Origin: Pyrinomonadaceae bacterium
GTDB taxonomy: Bacteria; Acidobacteriota; Blastocatellia; Pyrinomonadales; Pyrinomonadaceae
Length of the DNA: 64,000 bases
Direction of reading: 5' to 3'
NCBI GenBank assembly: GCA_019186825.1
Contig: JABARP010000020.1
Span: forward strand, 464 to 64,463
Shown piece after piece: positions 42,347-51,374 of this stretch. The translations under genes and the position numbers were made by a program. Positions within the stretch are counted from its first letter, which is position 1; the number at the start of each line of letters is the position of its first letter. The notes beneath the pieces are model-generated. The model was not told where the DNA came from. It was given only the letters and a program-made list of their open reading frames with translations, and did no database searches.

Positions 42347-44479
42347 ATGGACGCCTCTGAAAAGCCCAAGAAGAAGCGATTTTCACCCTGGATCCTGGGT
42401 GCGATCGTACTTCTGCTTTTCATTTTCCTTGTCCTCCTGCAAACCTCGAATCTTTGGAAGAATCTTTCAGTCGAGACGACGAGCGACACGCTTCTTCTTT
42501 ATGCGCTGTCATCGTTCAACTTCATCGCGCTCATCGTCTTCGGGTTTATTTTCCTTCGAAGCATCGTAAAGCTCGCCCGCGAGCGCAAGGCGCTAAAGCT
42601 CGGGTCGAAGATAAAGACGAGGTTGCTCTTCTATTTCTTTCTAGTAAGCCTCTTGCCGATCATCGCAATGGCAGTTTTCTCGTATCTCTTTATGAACCGT
42701 GCTCTCGAGCGTTGGTTCACGCAGATACCTGAGAACGTTGTCCGGCAGGCTCGTGAGCTGCAAGGACATTCGTTGAGCGACAGGACGACAAAGCTCGATG
42801 AATCCGCACAGATGCTTGCCTCGTCATTTGGGACGCGAAAGCTCACGAATGATGATCTTGCTCGGGTAGCGGTCGCGGGAAATCTTTCGTACATCGAGAT
42901 CGTCGCCGGCGACGGCCGTACGATCGATTCTTACGAACGCGAGGTTCCTGATTCTCAGCGCGCTGAGCTGTCGAAGGTCGTCGATTCGATCCACGCCGGG
43001 CAGACCGAGGATGCAAATTTTCGCGACGGCCGCGGATTCGATGTCGCGATGGCGGAAATGCCGGGCGGCCGCACGCTCGTGATCATTCCGGATCCATTTG
43101 GCGAGCAGACCGTCAGTCAGATCGTGGACAGCAGTTTACGTGAGTTCGACGAACTGAAAGAGAAGCAGGTTACGGTCCGTCAGGTCGGACTCCTGACGCT
43201 CGGTGTTCTTACGTTCGTGCTGATCTTTGCGTCGTCATGGATCGCGTTCTACGTTGCCCGAGGCATCACGGTCCCGATCCAGGCTCTTGCCGGCGGTGCA
43301 AAAGAGGTCGCGGGCGGCAATTTGGGCTATCAAGTGAACGCGCTTGCCGAAGATGAGCTCGAACTACTTGTTGCGGCATTCAACGAGATGTCCGCGACGC
43401 TTGCGTCAAACTCAACGGAGCTGACCGAGCGGAAGAAATACATCGAGACCATCCTTGCGAGCTTGCCGACGGGCGTTGTCGCCTTCGATTCTGAGAATCG
43501 CGTTACGAGCATAAACCCGGCGGCGTCGGCGATCTTGAACGATATCGACCCCAACGTTACACAGGTGCCCGGCGAATCTCTTTTCGACGCGGATAGCGCG
43601 CTTATCGTAACGCGTTTGCTCAATCGAGCCCGACGCGTCGGCCGCGCGGCGGAGCAGATCACACTGTCCGGACATGGGATCGGGCGTGAGATAATGGCAG
43701 CTCTGTCGGCGACCGCATTGCCATCGGGCGGCGGCGTCGTGCTCGTGATCGAGGACCTTTCGGAGCTTATATCGGCTCAGCGTGCTGCCGCGTGGCAGGA
43801 AGTCGCGCGTCGAATGGCGCACGAGATCAAGAATCCGCTGACGCCGATTCAACTCTCTGCGGAGCGGATCGCAAAGCGTTTCGGTAACGAACATTCGTCC
43901 GAGAATCCGGATCGCCCCGCGATCGGCGAGGTCGTCCAGCAGAGCACGGAAACGATCCTTCGCGAGGTTGCGTCGCTGAAATCGATGGTGGATGAATTTT
44001 CGCGCTTTGCACGCTTGCCCGATGTTAAACTCGCCGTCGGCTCCGTCAACGAAGCTATCTTGCAGGCCGTGAATTCGTACGAGGGGCGGCACGCCGATAT
44101 CGACCTTGATGTTCGACTTTCGGAAAATTTGCCGGAAATTCCGATCGACGACGAGCAGCTTGGACGAGTTTTCGTTAATCTAATTGAGAACGCGGTCGAA
44201 GCCTTCGCGGACGAACAGCAGGAAAAGCGCATTGACGTTCGCACGCGGTTCGATGCGGCACGCGACCTGGTCGTTGCGGAGGTTGCCGATAACGGGAACG
44301 GTATCGCGCCTTCGGATCTGCCGAAGATATTTCAGCCGTATTTTTCTACGAAGGGACGAGGGACGGGTTTGGGCCTTGCGATCGTACGAAGGATAATTGT
44401 CGAGCACAAAGGCCGCATATTTGCCGCAGCGAATTCGGGCGGTGGTGCGAAGTTTACGATAGAGCTGCCTGGTTCATAA
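42347..44479 (+). CDS. ntrY: NtrY-like membrane sensor histidine kinase
   Basis: This 710-residue sensor has three N-terminal membrane helices, an outside sensor region (about 115-275), a fourth helix (about 280-305), HAMP (about 306-360), a PAS domain (about 370-470), HisKA with phospho-His in RRMAHEIKNPLTPIQLSAERI, and HATPase (N-box VFVNLIENAVEAF; G-boxes DNGNGI and GRGTGLGLAIV). The arrangement is that of NtrY of the NtrYX system, reported to respond to nitrogen or redox state. The partner regulator begins seven bases later. Confidence 0.88.
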   Translation: MDASEKPKKKRFSPWILGAIVLLLFIFLVLLQTSNLWKNLSVETTSDTLLLYALSSFNFIALIVFGFIFLRSIVKLARERKALKLGSKIKTRLLFYFFLVSLLPIIAMAVFSYLFMNRALERWFTQIPENVVRQARELQGHSLSDRTTKLDESAQMLASSFGTRKLTNDDLARVAVAGNLSYIEIVAGDGRTIDSYEREVPDSQRAELSKVVDSIHAGQTEDANFRDGRGFDVAMAEMPGGRTLVIIPDPFGEQTVSQIVDSSLREFDELKEKQVTVRQVGLLTLGVLTFVLIFASSWIAFYVARGITVPIQALAGGAKEVAGGNLGYQVNALAEDELELLVAAFNEMSATLASNSTELTERKKYIETILASLPTGVVAFDSENRVTSINPAASAILNDIDPNVTQVPGESLFDADSALIVTRLLNRARRVGRAAEQITLSGHGIGREIMAALSATALPSGGGVVLVIEDLSELISAQRAAAWQEVARRMAHEIKNPLTPIQLSAERIAKRFGNEHSSENPDRPAIGEVVQQSTETILREVASLKSMVDEFSRFARLPDVKLAVGSVNEAILQAVNSYEGRHADIDLDVRLSENLPEIPIDDEQLGRVFVNLIENAVEAFADEQQEKRIDVRTRFDAARDLVVAEVADNGNGIAPSDLPKIFQPYFSTKGRGTGLGLAIVRRIIVEHKGRIFAAANSGGGAKFTIELPGS

Positions 44480-44486
44480 AATTTCT

Positions 44487-45833
44487 ATGCCGGAGAAGAT
44501 CTTAATTGTCGATGACGAACTCGGCATCCGCGAGACGCTTCGCGGTGTGCTCGAAGACGAAGATTTTATCGTCTCGACCGCGGTGTCTGGCGAGGAATGT
44601 CTCGAGGCGGTAAAACAGAAATCCTTTTCGTGCATCCTGCTCGACATCTGGCTTGGTTCCGGCATTGACGGCCTCGAGACGCTCGAACGGCTCTCGGAAG
44701 CGGGAAGTGATGCGGCGGTCGTGATGATCTCCGGCCACGGCAATATCGAGACCGCAGTACGATCGACGAAGCTCGGAGCTTTCGATTTCATTGAAAAGCC
44801 GTTAAGTCTTGAACGCACGATCGTAACCGTAAAGAACGCGATCCGTCAGCGGAAGCTCGAGCAGGCGAACAAGCAGCTTCGCCGCGAACTCGGAGCCCAG
44901 TACGAAATGGTCGGCGAATCGATCGCGATGCGTGCGCTTCGCAAACAGATATCGATCGTCGCGCCGACCGAAGGACGCGTACTTATTTCCGGTGAGAGCG
45001 GCACTGGGAAGGAGCTCGTCGCACGGGCTATCCATGACCAGTCTCATCGCTCAGGAGCGGCATTCGTCGAGATAAATTCCGCAGCGATCCCCGAAGAATT
45101 GGTCGAGAGCGAGCTTTTCGGACATGCAAAAGGTGCGTTCTCGGGAGCGACGAAGGCAAAGAAAGGGAAATTTCAGATCGCAGACGGTGCAACGCTGTTT
45201 CTCGATGAGATCGGCGATATGTCGGCGACGGTGCAGGCGAAGATGCTGCGTGTTTTGGAAGAACAGCGGTTCGAGCCTGTCGGCAGCAACACGCCGATCA
45301 CCGTCGATGTCCGCGTGATCTCCGCGACGAATAAATCGCTGGATTCGTTGATCGAAAACGGTGACTTTCGCGCAGACCTTTTCTATCGGTTGAATGTTAT
45401 CCCGTTCCAGGTGCCGCCGCTTCGAGAGCGGCCGGAGGACGTGCCGCAGCTTATTGAGCATTTCAACCGGCGTTTTAGCGCGGATTATGGCAAGCAGCCG
45501 AAGACCTTTGCCGACGCGACGATCTCAAAGCTGCAGGAATACGTATGGCCTGGGAATGTCCGCGAGCTGAAGAATACGGTCGAGCGAGTGGTCATCATGG
45601 CCGGCGATGCCAAGATCTTGCCCGAAGACCTGCCGGAACTCTCAGGCGAGGCTGCCGAGACCGCGCATTTCCGCTTTCAGAAGTTCAAGGATGCGACCGA
45701 CGCCTATCAGCGTGATTTTATCCGCCACAAACTCGCACAATTTGACGGCAATGTCGCAAAGGCTGCGGAGGACATGGGTGTCGACCGCAGCCATTTGTAT
45801 CGAAGAATGCGTAATCTCGGAATAAAGAGCTAG
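44487..45833 (+). CDS. ntrX: NtrX-like sigma54-dependent response regulator
   Basis: Residues 1-120 form a receiver with phospho-acceptor Asp53 and Lys in FIEKP. The AAA+ domain (about 140-370) has Walker A GESGTGKE (169-176), Walker B TLFLDEIGD and the sigma54-contact loop GAFSGA (216-221), where most activators read GAFTGA. The C-terminal Fis-type helix-turn-helix reads NVAKAAEDMGVDRSHLYRRM. It should activate sigma54 promoters on phosphorylation by NtrY; targets are not visible here. The stop is three bases from the convergent M3 peptidase gene. Confidence 0.9.
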   Translation: MPEKILIVDDELGIRETLRGVLEDEDFIVSTAVSGEECLEAVKQKSFSCILLDIWLGSGIDGLETLERLSEAGSDAAVVMISGHGNIETAVRSTKLGAFDFIEKPLSLERTIVTVKNAIRQRKLEQANKQLRRELGAQYEMVGESIAMRALRKQISIVAPTEGRVLISGESGTGKELVARAIHDQSHRSGAAFVEINSAAIPEELVESELFGHAKGAFSGATKAKKGKFQIADGATLFLDEIGDMSATVQAKMLRVLEEQRFEPVGSNTPITVDVRVISATNKSLDSLIENGDFRADLFYRLNVIPFQVPPLRERPEDVPQLIEHFNRRFSADYGKQPKTFADATISKLQEYVWPGNVRELKNTVERVVIMAGDAKILPEDLPELSGEAAETAHFRFQKFKDATDAYQRDFIRHKLAQFDGNVAKAAEDMGVDRSHLYRRMRNLGIKS

Positions 45834-45835
45834 CT

Positions 45836-47998
45836 CTATTTCGGGATCGGGAAACCGCGATCCTTCATCAGCGCCTCGACGCGTGCGTCGTGCCCACGGA
45901 AAAGCTTATACGCAACGAGCGGATCGATCGTATTGCCGATCGAGTAGACATATTTTATCAAACGAGCCCCGACATTCTTGTCATACGGGCCGCCGGCCTC
46001 GGTGAATGCCTCGAAAGCATCGGCAGAGTGAACATCTGACCAAAGATAGCTGTAATAGCCCGCAGAATAATCGTCGCTTCCGAAGATATGCCGGAATTGC
46101 GTCGGCCTGTGCCGCATCACGATCTCTTTCGGCATTTTCAAGGCCGAGAGCGTGTCCTGCTCGAACTTGTCGGGGTCGATCGGCGTGTCGCCGGCAAGGT
46201 GCATCTTCATATCGACGAGAGCACTCGCGAGGTATTCGGTAGTATCAAATCCCTGATTGAAGGTCGAAGCCTTTTGGATCTTCTCGACGATCTCTTTAGG
46301 GATCGATTTTCCGGTCTTGTAATGAACGGCAAATCGGTCAAGTACCTCGGGCGTTGAGAGCCAATGCTCAAGCAGCTGCGACGGGAATTCGACGTAATCG
46401 GTCGCAACCGACGTTCCGGAGAGCTTCGGATAAGTGACATTCGACGCAAGCCCGTGAAGCGCGTGCCCGAATTCGTGGAACATCGTTGTTGCGTCGTCCC
46501 AGGAGATCAGCACGGGTTCGCCTGGCCTTCCCTTTACGAAATTCGAATTGTTCGAGACGATCGTCGTTATTTCTTGTCCGCCGATCCTTGATTGATCACG
46601 ATATTGATTCATCCACGCGCCGCTGTCTTTGCCGTCGCGGGCGTAAGGGTCGAAGTACCAAAGGCCGATATGCTTTCCGCTCGTCTTGTCCGTGACCTCG
46701 TAAACGGAAACGTCCGGGTGGAAGACGGGCAAGCCATCAACCTTTTTGAAGTTGAAGTTAAAGAGTTCGCCGGCGACCCAGAACATCGCTTCGCGCATTT
46801 TGTCGAGTTGAAGATATGGCTTCACTTCGTTTTGGTCGAGGTCGTACTTCTCGTTACGCACCTTTTCCATGTAGTAGTGATAATCCCAAGGCTCGATCTT
46901 CACGCCTTTGCCTTCGGCGTCGGCGACCTTTTGCATATCAGCGACCTCTTCATGGACGCGGCCGATCGCGGCTGGCCAAACTGCCTCCATCAGCTTCATC
47001 GCATTTTCGGGCGTCTTTGCCATCTTCTGTTCGAGGATCCAATGCGCATGAGTTGGGAATCCGAAGAGCTTTGCGCGCTCGGCACGTAGTTTAAGGATCT
47101 GCGTGATGATCGCCTTATTGTCGCGGGAGTCGTTATTGTCGCCTCGGCTTACGAACATCTTCCAGACCTTTTCACGAAGGCCGCGGTCATCGGCGTAGGT
47201 AAGGAACGGATCGGTCGAGGAGCGGGTGTTGCGGATCATCCATCCTTTCTTGCCCTTCGAGGCAGCATCCGCAGCCGCCGCGTCCTTTAACGATTGCGGA
47301 AGGCCGGAAAGCTGGCTCTCGTTCTCGATCAGAACGTAAAGTTCGCCCTCTTCACCCTGCAGATTCTGATTGAATTTCGCATATAGCCCCGCAAGATCCT
47401 GATTGAGTTTGGAAACCTTTGCCTTCGTCGCTGCGTCAAGTTTTGCTCCGGCGTGGACAAAATTCTCGTAATAAACCTTAACGAGGCGTTGCTCCTCGGC
47501 AGTGAGTTTCTTCTTTGAAGGCGAATTGTTCACAGCCTCTATCCGTTTGAAGAGAGCAGCGTTTTGGAAGATCTTATCGAAGTGAGCGGCAAGCTTTGGC
47601 CCCATTTCCGCTTGTACCGGTGCGAATTCGGGCGAATTCATATTCGTTGCCCAGATCCCGAAAATGACGTTTACGCGGGCGAGCATCCGGCCGGATCTCT
47701 CAAGCGGCACGATCGTGTTCGCGAAAGTCGGTTTAGCTTTGTTGTTCGTGATCGCGTCGATCTCTTTTAGATTCTCGGCCATGGCCGTCTCGAAAGCCGG
47801 CTTGAAATCCGCGATCTTGACCTTGTCGAATGGCGGAACGCCGCCGTATGGCCCGGTCCAGTCCGCAGTAAGCGGATTTGTTGCTGGGCTTGTTTCCGTT
47901 GCCGTAACAGTTCGCGGTTCAGTCAGCATAGAAATAGACAAAAGGGCCGAGAGCAGCACTGCAATGGCGGCAAAACGAAAGGATCCGATCTTGTTCAT
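45836..47998 (-). CDS. dcp: secreted M3-family metallopeptidase (peptidyl-dipeptidase/oligopeptidase)
   Basis: This 720-residue thimet-oligopeptidase-family enzyme has the HExxH zinc motif in TMFHEFGHALHG and the downstream Glu in YVEFPSQLLEHW. The N-terminal signal peptide (FRFAAIAVLLSALLSISM) sends it to the periplasm. Layout fits Dcp, which removes dipeptides from C-termini, more closely than the cytoplasmic PrlC. Convergent with ntrX. Confidence 0.9.
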   Translation of the reverse strand: MNKIGSFRFAAIAVLLSALLSISMLTEPRTVTATETSPATNPLTADWTGPYGGVPPFDKVKIADFKPAFETAMAENLKEIDAITNNKAKPTFANTIVPLERSGRMLARVNVIFGIWATNMNSPEFAPVQAEMGPKLAAHFDKIFQNAALFKRIEAVNNSPSKKKLTAEEQRLVKVYYENFVHAGAKLDAATKAKVSKLNQDLAGLYAKFNQNLQGEEGELYVLIENESQLSGLPQSLKDAAAADAASKGKKGWMIRNTRSSTDPFLTYADDRGLREKVWKMFVSRGDNNDSRDNKAIITQILKLRAERAKLFGFPTHAHWILEQKMAKTPENAMKLMEAVWPAAIGRVHEEVADMQKVADAEGKGVKIEPWDYHYYMEKVRNEKYDLDQNEVKPYLQLDKMREAMFWVAGELFNFNFKKVDGLPVFHPDVSVYEVTDKTSGKHIGLWYFDPYARDGKDSGAWMNQYRDQSRIGGQEITTIVSNNSNFVKGRPGEPVLISWDDATTMFHEFGHALHGLASNVTYPKLSGTSVATDYVEFPSQLLEHWLSTPEVLDRFAVHYKTGKSIPKEIVEKIQKASTFNQGFDTTEYLASALVDMKMHLAGDTPIDPDKFEQDTLSALKMPKEIVMRHRPTQFRHIFGSDDYSAGYYSYLWSDVHSADAFEAFTEAGGPYDKNVGARLIKYVYSIGNTIDPLVAYKLFRGHDARVEALMKDRGFPIPK

Positions 47999-48117
47999 TG
48001 TTTGGAAATCTCCTCAAGGTCTTTAGATTCTACATTTAACGGAGCAGTTGGACAAAGAACCGCATAGAAGGATGCTAAGGAGCCTTCAATAAGGCCGGAG
48101 AGCCTGTCGGAGCAATC

Positions 48118-48158
48118 GAAAAAAGCTGCCACGAACGAGCAGCGTTCATGACAGCTTT
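48118..48158 (-). terminator. terminator of the tRNA-Arg gene
   Basis: On the minus strand, a stem (CAGCTTT at 48152-48158 with AAAGCTG at 48122-48128, plus an inner ACGAACG/CGTTCAT pairing) is followed by a run of T. It starts nine bases beyond the tRNA CCA. Confidence 0.75.
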
Positions 48159-48166
48159 CGAGATTG

Positions 48167-48243
48167 TGGTACACCCGGCATGATTCGAACATGCGACCCC
48201 TTGATTCGTAGTCAAGTACTCTATCCAGCTGAGCTACGGGTGC
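48167..48243 (-). tRNA. tRNA-Arg(ACG)
   Basis: A complete 77-nt cloverleaf on the minus strand has acceptor GCACCCG/CGGGTGT, D-arm GTAGCTCAGCTGGATAGAGTAC, anticodon stem CTTGA/TCAAG with loop CTACGAA (anticodon ACG), variable loop GGGTC, T-arm GCATG/TTCGAAT/CATGC, and encoded CCA. A34 is expected to be changed to inosine. The first acceptor pair is G1-U72. It lies between the M3 peptidase and the VWA gene with its own terminator. Confidence 0.95.
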
Positions 48244-48303
48244 ACAAAGGCGAACTGATAGACTACATATCAGGCCGTGCAGATGTCAAGAATGGCCCAA
48301 CCC

Positions 48304-49287
48304 TTAACGAGCAAAGTAGCCCGTCCTTGTCCGCGAAATAAGTTCGGGGTTTGTGACCTCGACCTTGATCGAGTGCCATTTGCCGTCGCGTTTGTAATTG
48401 AGCGGCTGGTAATCGATCGTATAGAGCGTTCTTAGGTCTGCCGCAACTTCTGCATACAGGCGGCCCATATCTTCGAGTCGGTTGATCGTGCGGATCGTCG
48501 CACCCGTGCGCTGGGCGATGAAGGCGAACCGTTCGCGGGCCGCGCGAAACATTTCGATCTGCCGCGGCGTCGGGTCAGCCAACTTTGCGGGGTCGCCGGT
48601 CGGCAATGCGAGGGGATAGATCGAAACGCCTAGCTTGTCGGATTTCCTCAAAATTTCGGCCATCGGACCGTAATCATCCGGCTGAATGCCGTTGGGAACT
48701 TTGCTGTCCGGCATTTCGGCGAGCTTGTCGCGATCGGCTGCCTGTGCATTACTGTCAACGCCGTCAGAAAGAACGATGATGGCCTTTCTACGGCCTTTTT
48801 CACGGGCGAGCTTGTCCAGAGCAAAATCGATCGCGTCGTACAGCCTTGTCTTTCCACGGCCGTTCGAGGCGTCGATCGAATGAAGTATCACTTTCCCGTT
48901 CGTCGTAAAATCATTTCGTAAGTTCACGCGGTCGTAGAACTCAACGACGGCGACCCGATCTTCCGGGCTGAGTGCATAGACAAATCGATTGGCTGCCGCT
49001 TTCAATACCTGGCGGAAGGGGAGCGTCGAGCCGCTCATATCGAGCATCAAGACGACACTGAACGGGGCAGTTGAAGGTTCAAACCCGACGATCGGCTGCT
49101 TCACGCCGTCTTCGTAAACCGTGAATACCGAGCGTTCGAGGTCTGTCACCGGCCGGCCTTGGCGGTCAGCGACGCCGACGTTCAGGCGAACAACCGACGT
49201 CTCAACATTGATCGGGTCATCGATCTGACCGATCACGGGGATCGAAAATACCGCCAGAATGGCCAGGATGAGTGTGAAGCCACGCAT
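48304..49287 (-). CDS. secreted VWA-domain protein of the acidobacterial VWFA-related type
   Basis: This 327-residue protein has a signal peptide (LILAILAVFSIPVIGQ) and an N-terminal strand region typical of the family (VVRLNVGVADRQGRPVTDL). The von Willebrand A domain (about 75-290) has the metal site DMSGS and later Thr/Asp positions (LSDGVDSN). The C-terminal pattern TLYTIDYQPLNYKRDGKWHSIKVEV with RTRTGYFA is the mark of the VWFA-related family expanded in Acidobacteriota. Function is unknown; adhesion or protein assembly outside the cell is supposed. Single gene. Confidence 0.9.
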   Translation of the reverse strand: MRGFTLILAILAVFSIPVIGQIDDPINVETSVVRLNVGVADRQGRPVTDLERSVFTVYEDGVKQPIVGFEPSTAPFSVVLMLDMSGSTLPFRQVLKAAANRFVYALSPEDRVAVVEFYDRVNLRNDFTTNGKVILHSIDASNGRGKTRLYDAIDFALDKLAREKGRRKAIIVLSDGVDSNAQAADRDKLAEMPDSKVPNGIQPDDYGPMAEILRKSDKLGVSIYPLALPTGDPAKLADPTPRQIEMFRAARERFAFIAQRTGATIRTINRLEDMGRLYAEVAADLRTLYTIDYQPLNYKRDGKWHSIKVEVTNPELISRTRTGYFAR

Positions 49288-49388
49288 AAATAAATACTAA
49301 CACTCAGATGTATCTAAACGTGGAATAGCTGGCTGCAAAAACAAATCATACCGGCCGGGAATTTTGATGATCATCGGCCCGGAAGAGC

Positions 49389-50549
49389 TCACCTACCGCG
49401 GTTCTTCGACGCGTTGATCGCGTCCGAATAAAATCGCAGCACGCGGCTGTTGTAGTCACTGTAGAATCCATGGTTCGCGTAGGCAGCCCCGAGAATGGTG
49501 GTAATTCCGGAGATGTACGGTTGATATTGCAGCGGGATCACCGCTTGCCAGTTCGTGTTTCGCGGATTGTCGAGCAGGTAGTCACGGCCGTCGAGGAAGC
49601 CGCCCGCTTTTAGGGCGTTGTAGATGTTGTGGGAATCCGTCTTTGTCAGGTTCGCCAGCCGCCAAAACCTTTCCGGATAGACGGGCGATGCCGGATGCTT
49701 ATTGAAACTCGACATGATGCCGCGGATCTGCAGGTTCATCGACTGCGTGTACGCCCTTTGGTTTCCTTCGGGGCCGACGAGGTCCTGGTCGTCGTTAGCC
49801 GCCACGCAGAAGATCGTTGGAACGGTCGTAAGGGGCATTACTGCATCCACGCCGTATGCGATATAGATCGCATCTGCACGAAAATTCAGGAAATAGACGA
49901 CCATTGAGGAGAAGACGCCGCCACGCGATGTCCCTTGGGCAAGCAAGGGGTCGCTCGGCGAGATCAGGCCGCGTTGCGTGAAATTCGTTATGATCGCCTG
50001 GACGTTGTTGATGTCCGGGTTATTTGGCGGCGGGAGAAAACTCCAGTCGCCGGTGACACGGTCGGTGCTATCCAGGGCGATGATACCGTAGCCGGCCGCG
50101 ACCGCATCGTTTGAGAAGAGCCGGCTCTCGACGCTCGAAAGGGTCGATTGAGCGCTGCCGCCTGAGCCGTGAAAGCGGAAAATGATACCGGTCGGGTTCT
50201 GGGGAATGTAATACAGGACATCAACTCCGTTTATGGTCTCCTCGGTATAGCTCCAGGGCGGCGCGGGTTTGTAAGTCGCGGTGAGGGAGATATTCTTGCT
50301 CCGCGGATTCACGAAAGACGACGCCGATGTGGCATCTTCGACAAGCGTCGTATCGCCGACCCATCGGTCGAAGACCATGTTCGTCGGGCTCGGGTCTGCC
50401 CAAATATTCGCTCGGCGTTCCCTTACGCGGACGGGAACAGTGCTTCCATTGGTAACGGTCAAGTTCGTTTGGGCCAGGCTGATCGCAGGAAACGTCAGGA
50501 AAATGAGAGCAAGCGTGGCAGGGAAGAGGCTTGATTTACGCAATATCAT
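49389..50549 (-). CDS. secreted alpha/beta hydrolase-like protein with N-terminal repeat domain
   Basis: A signal peptide (PATLALIFLTFPAISLAQ) leads a short beta module (about 27-95; TVTNGSTVPVRVRERRANIWA, FDRWVGD, ISLTATYKP) that resembles the Listeria-Bacteroides or bacterial repeat domains. A hydrolase-like region (about 105-380) follows, with an oxyanion segment FRFHGSGGS, a nucleophile elbow GTSRGGV, and a candidate Asp in VAANDDQDL. A His late in the chain (ANHGFYSD) could complete a triad. It resembles polyhydroxybutyrate depolymerase or feruloyl esterase types, but the substrate is unknown. Confidence 0.65.
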   Translation of the reverse strand: MILRKSSLFPATLALIFLTFPAISLAQTNLTVTNGSTVPVRVRERRANIWADPSPTNMVFDRWVGDTTLVEDATSASSFVNPRSKNISLTATYKPAPPWSYTEETINGVDVLYYIPQNPTGIIFRFHGSGGSAQSTLSSVESRLFSNDAVAAGYGIIALDSTDRVTGDWSFLPPPNNPDINNVQAIITNFTQRGLISPSDPLLAQGTSRGGVFSSMVVYFLNFRADAIYIAYGVDAVMPLTTVPTIFCVAANDDQDLVGPEGNQRAYTQSMNLQIRGIMSSFNKHPASPVYPERFWRLANLTKTDSHNIYNALKAGGFLDGRDYLLDNPRNTNWQAVIPLQYQPYISGITTILGAAYANHGFYSDYNSRVLRFYSDAINASKNRGR

Positions 50550-50796
50550 AGGTAATTTGGACGTTTTGGGCTTTGGTAAAGTCCAAGTTATTCTCGGAAT
50601 TCCATTTTCGTTTGCAAAAAGTTGGGCGCTGGTAGAAAGTTGTACGTGTAAAGGCTCGAACCTTGCAAAGGAGCCGAGGCCTCAGAATAATGTCGTTGCC
50701 GGGCAGAATAAGAAAAATGGTCTTAACATACGCCCGTTTTTCTAATATACTTATCTGTCTGACAATAGGTCGCGTTTTGAAGAAATGCTTACTTGA

Positions 50797-51309
50797 ATGC
50801 AGGTCTTTTTCCGTCCAAAATTTTGTGTCAATTGTGGGGAAAAGATCATTCGCGACGAATGGAATTTATGGACTAGCGGAAGGTTTTGTGAGCTTTGCGA
50901 AACGGAGTTCCGCGGCCGCGAGACAGCACGGCGAGTGGCGGCTGTGCTAGCAGTTTTGGGGATAGCCGCGGTCGGGTTTGCTTTTGTCATTCCACAGAGA
51001 CCGTTAGAGACGAGACTCGTGGCGGCAAATGCCTCGACGGGCGGGCCAAAAGCCCTTGTCAGCCGGACTGAACCAGCGAAACTCCCCGCTAACCAAGCCA
51101 AGGAGCAGGCAATTGCGCAGAAAACGCCGGAGTCTTTGGCGCCATCCGAGCAAAAGCCCGAGGTTGTGGCGTCAGAACCGACCTATATGTGTGGTGCCGA
51201 GACGAAAAAGGGCACTCCCTGCACTCGTAAGGTCAAGGGAAACGTCAGGTGTTGGCAGCACAAAGGGATGCCGGCGATCTTAAATTCTGCTGAATTAAGG
51301 GTGCGGTAA
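50797..51309 (+). CDS. zinc-ribbon membrane protein with C-terminal Cys/His motif
   Basis: This 170-residue protein has two cysteine clusters. The N-terminal ribbon uses CVNCGEK and CELCE, then a membrane helix follows (about 48-66). A Pro/Ala/Lys-rich linker leads to a C-terminal module CGAETKKGTPCTRKVKGNVR followed by CWQH. The C-x3-T-x3-G-x-P-C-x-R plus RC-x2-H pattern recurs at the ends of many unrelated bacterial proteins and likely binds zinc. No function is known. It lies 66 bp before the Ser/Thr kinase gene. Confidence 0.7.
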   Translation: MQVFFRPKFCVNCGEKIIRDEWNLWTSGRFCELCETEFRGRETARRVAAVLAVLGIAAVGFAFVIPQRPLETRLVAANASTGGPKALVSRTEPAKLPANQAKEQAIAQKTPESLAPSEQKPEVVASEPTYMCGAETKKGTPCTRKVKGNVRCWQHKGMPAILNSAELRVR

Positions 51310-51374
51310 TCTTACATTTTCAAAGTTTTGTTTTATCTTAGGTATGAGCTGGTGATCTGCCAGCCAAAGACGAA

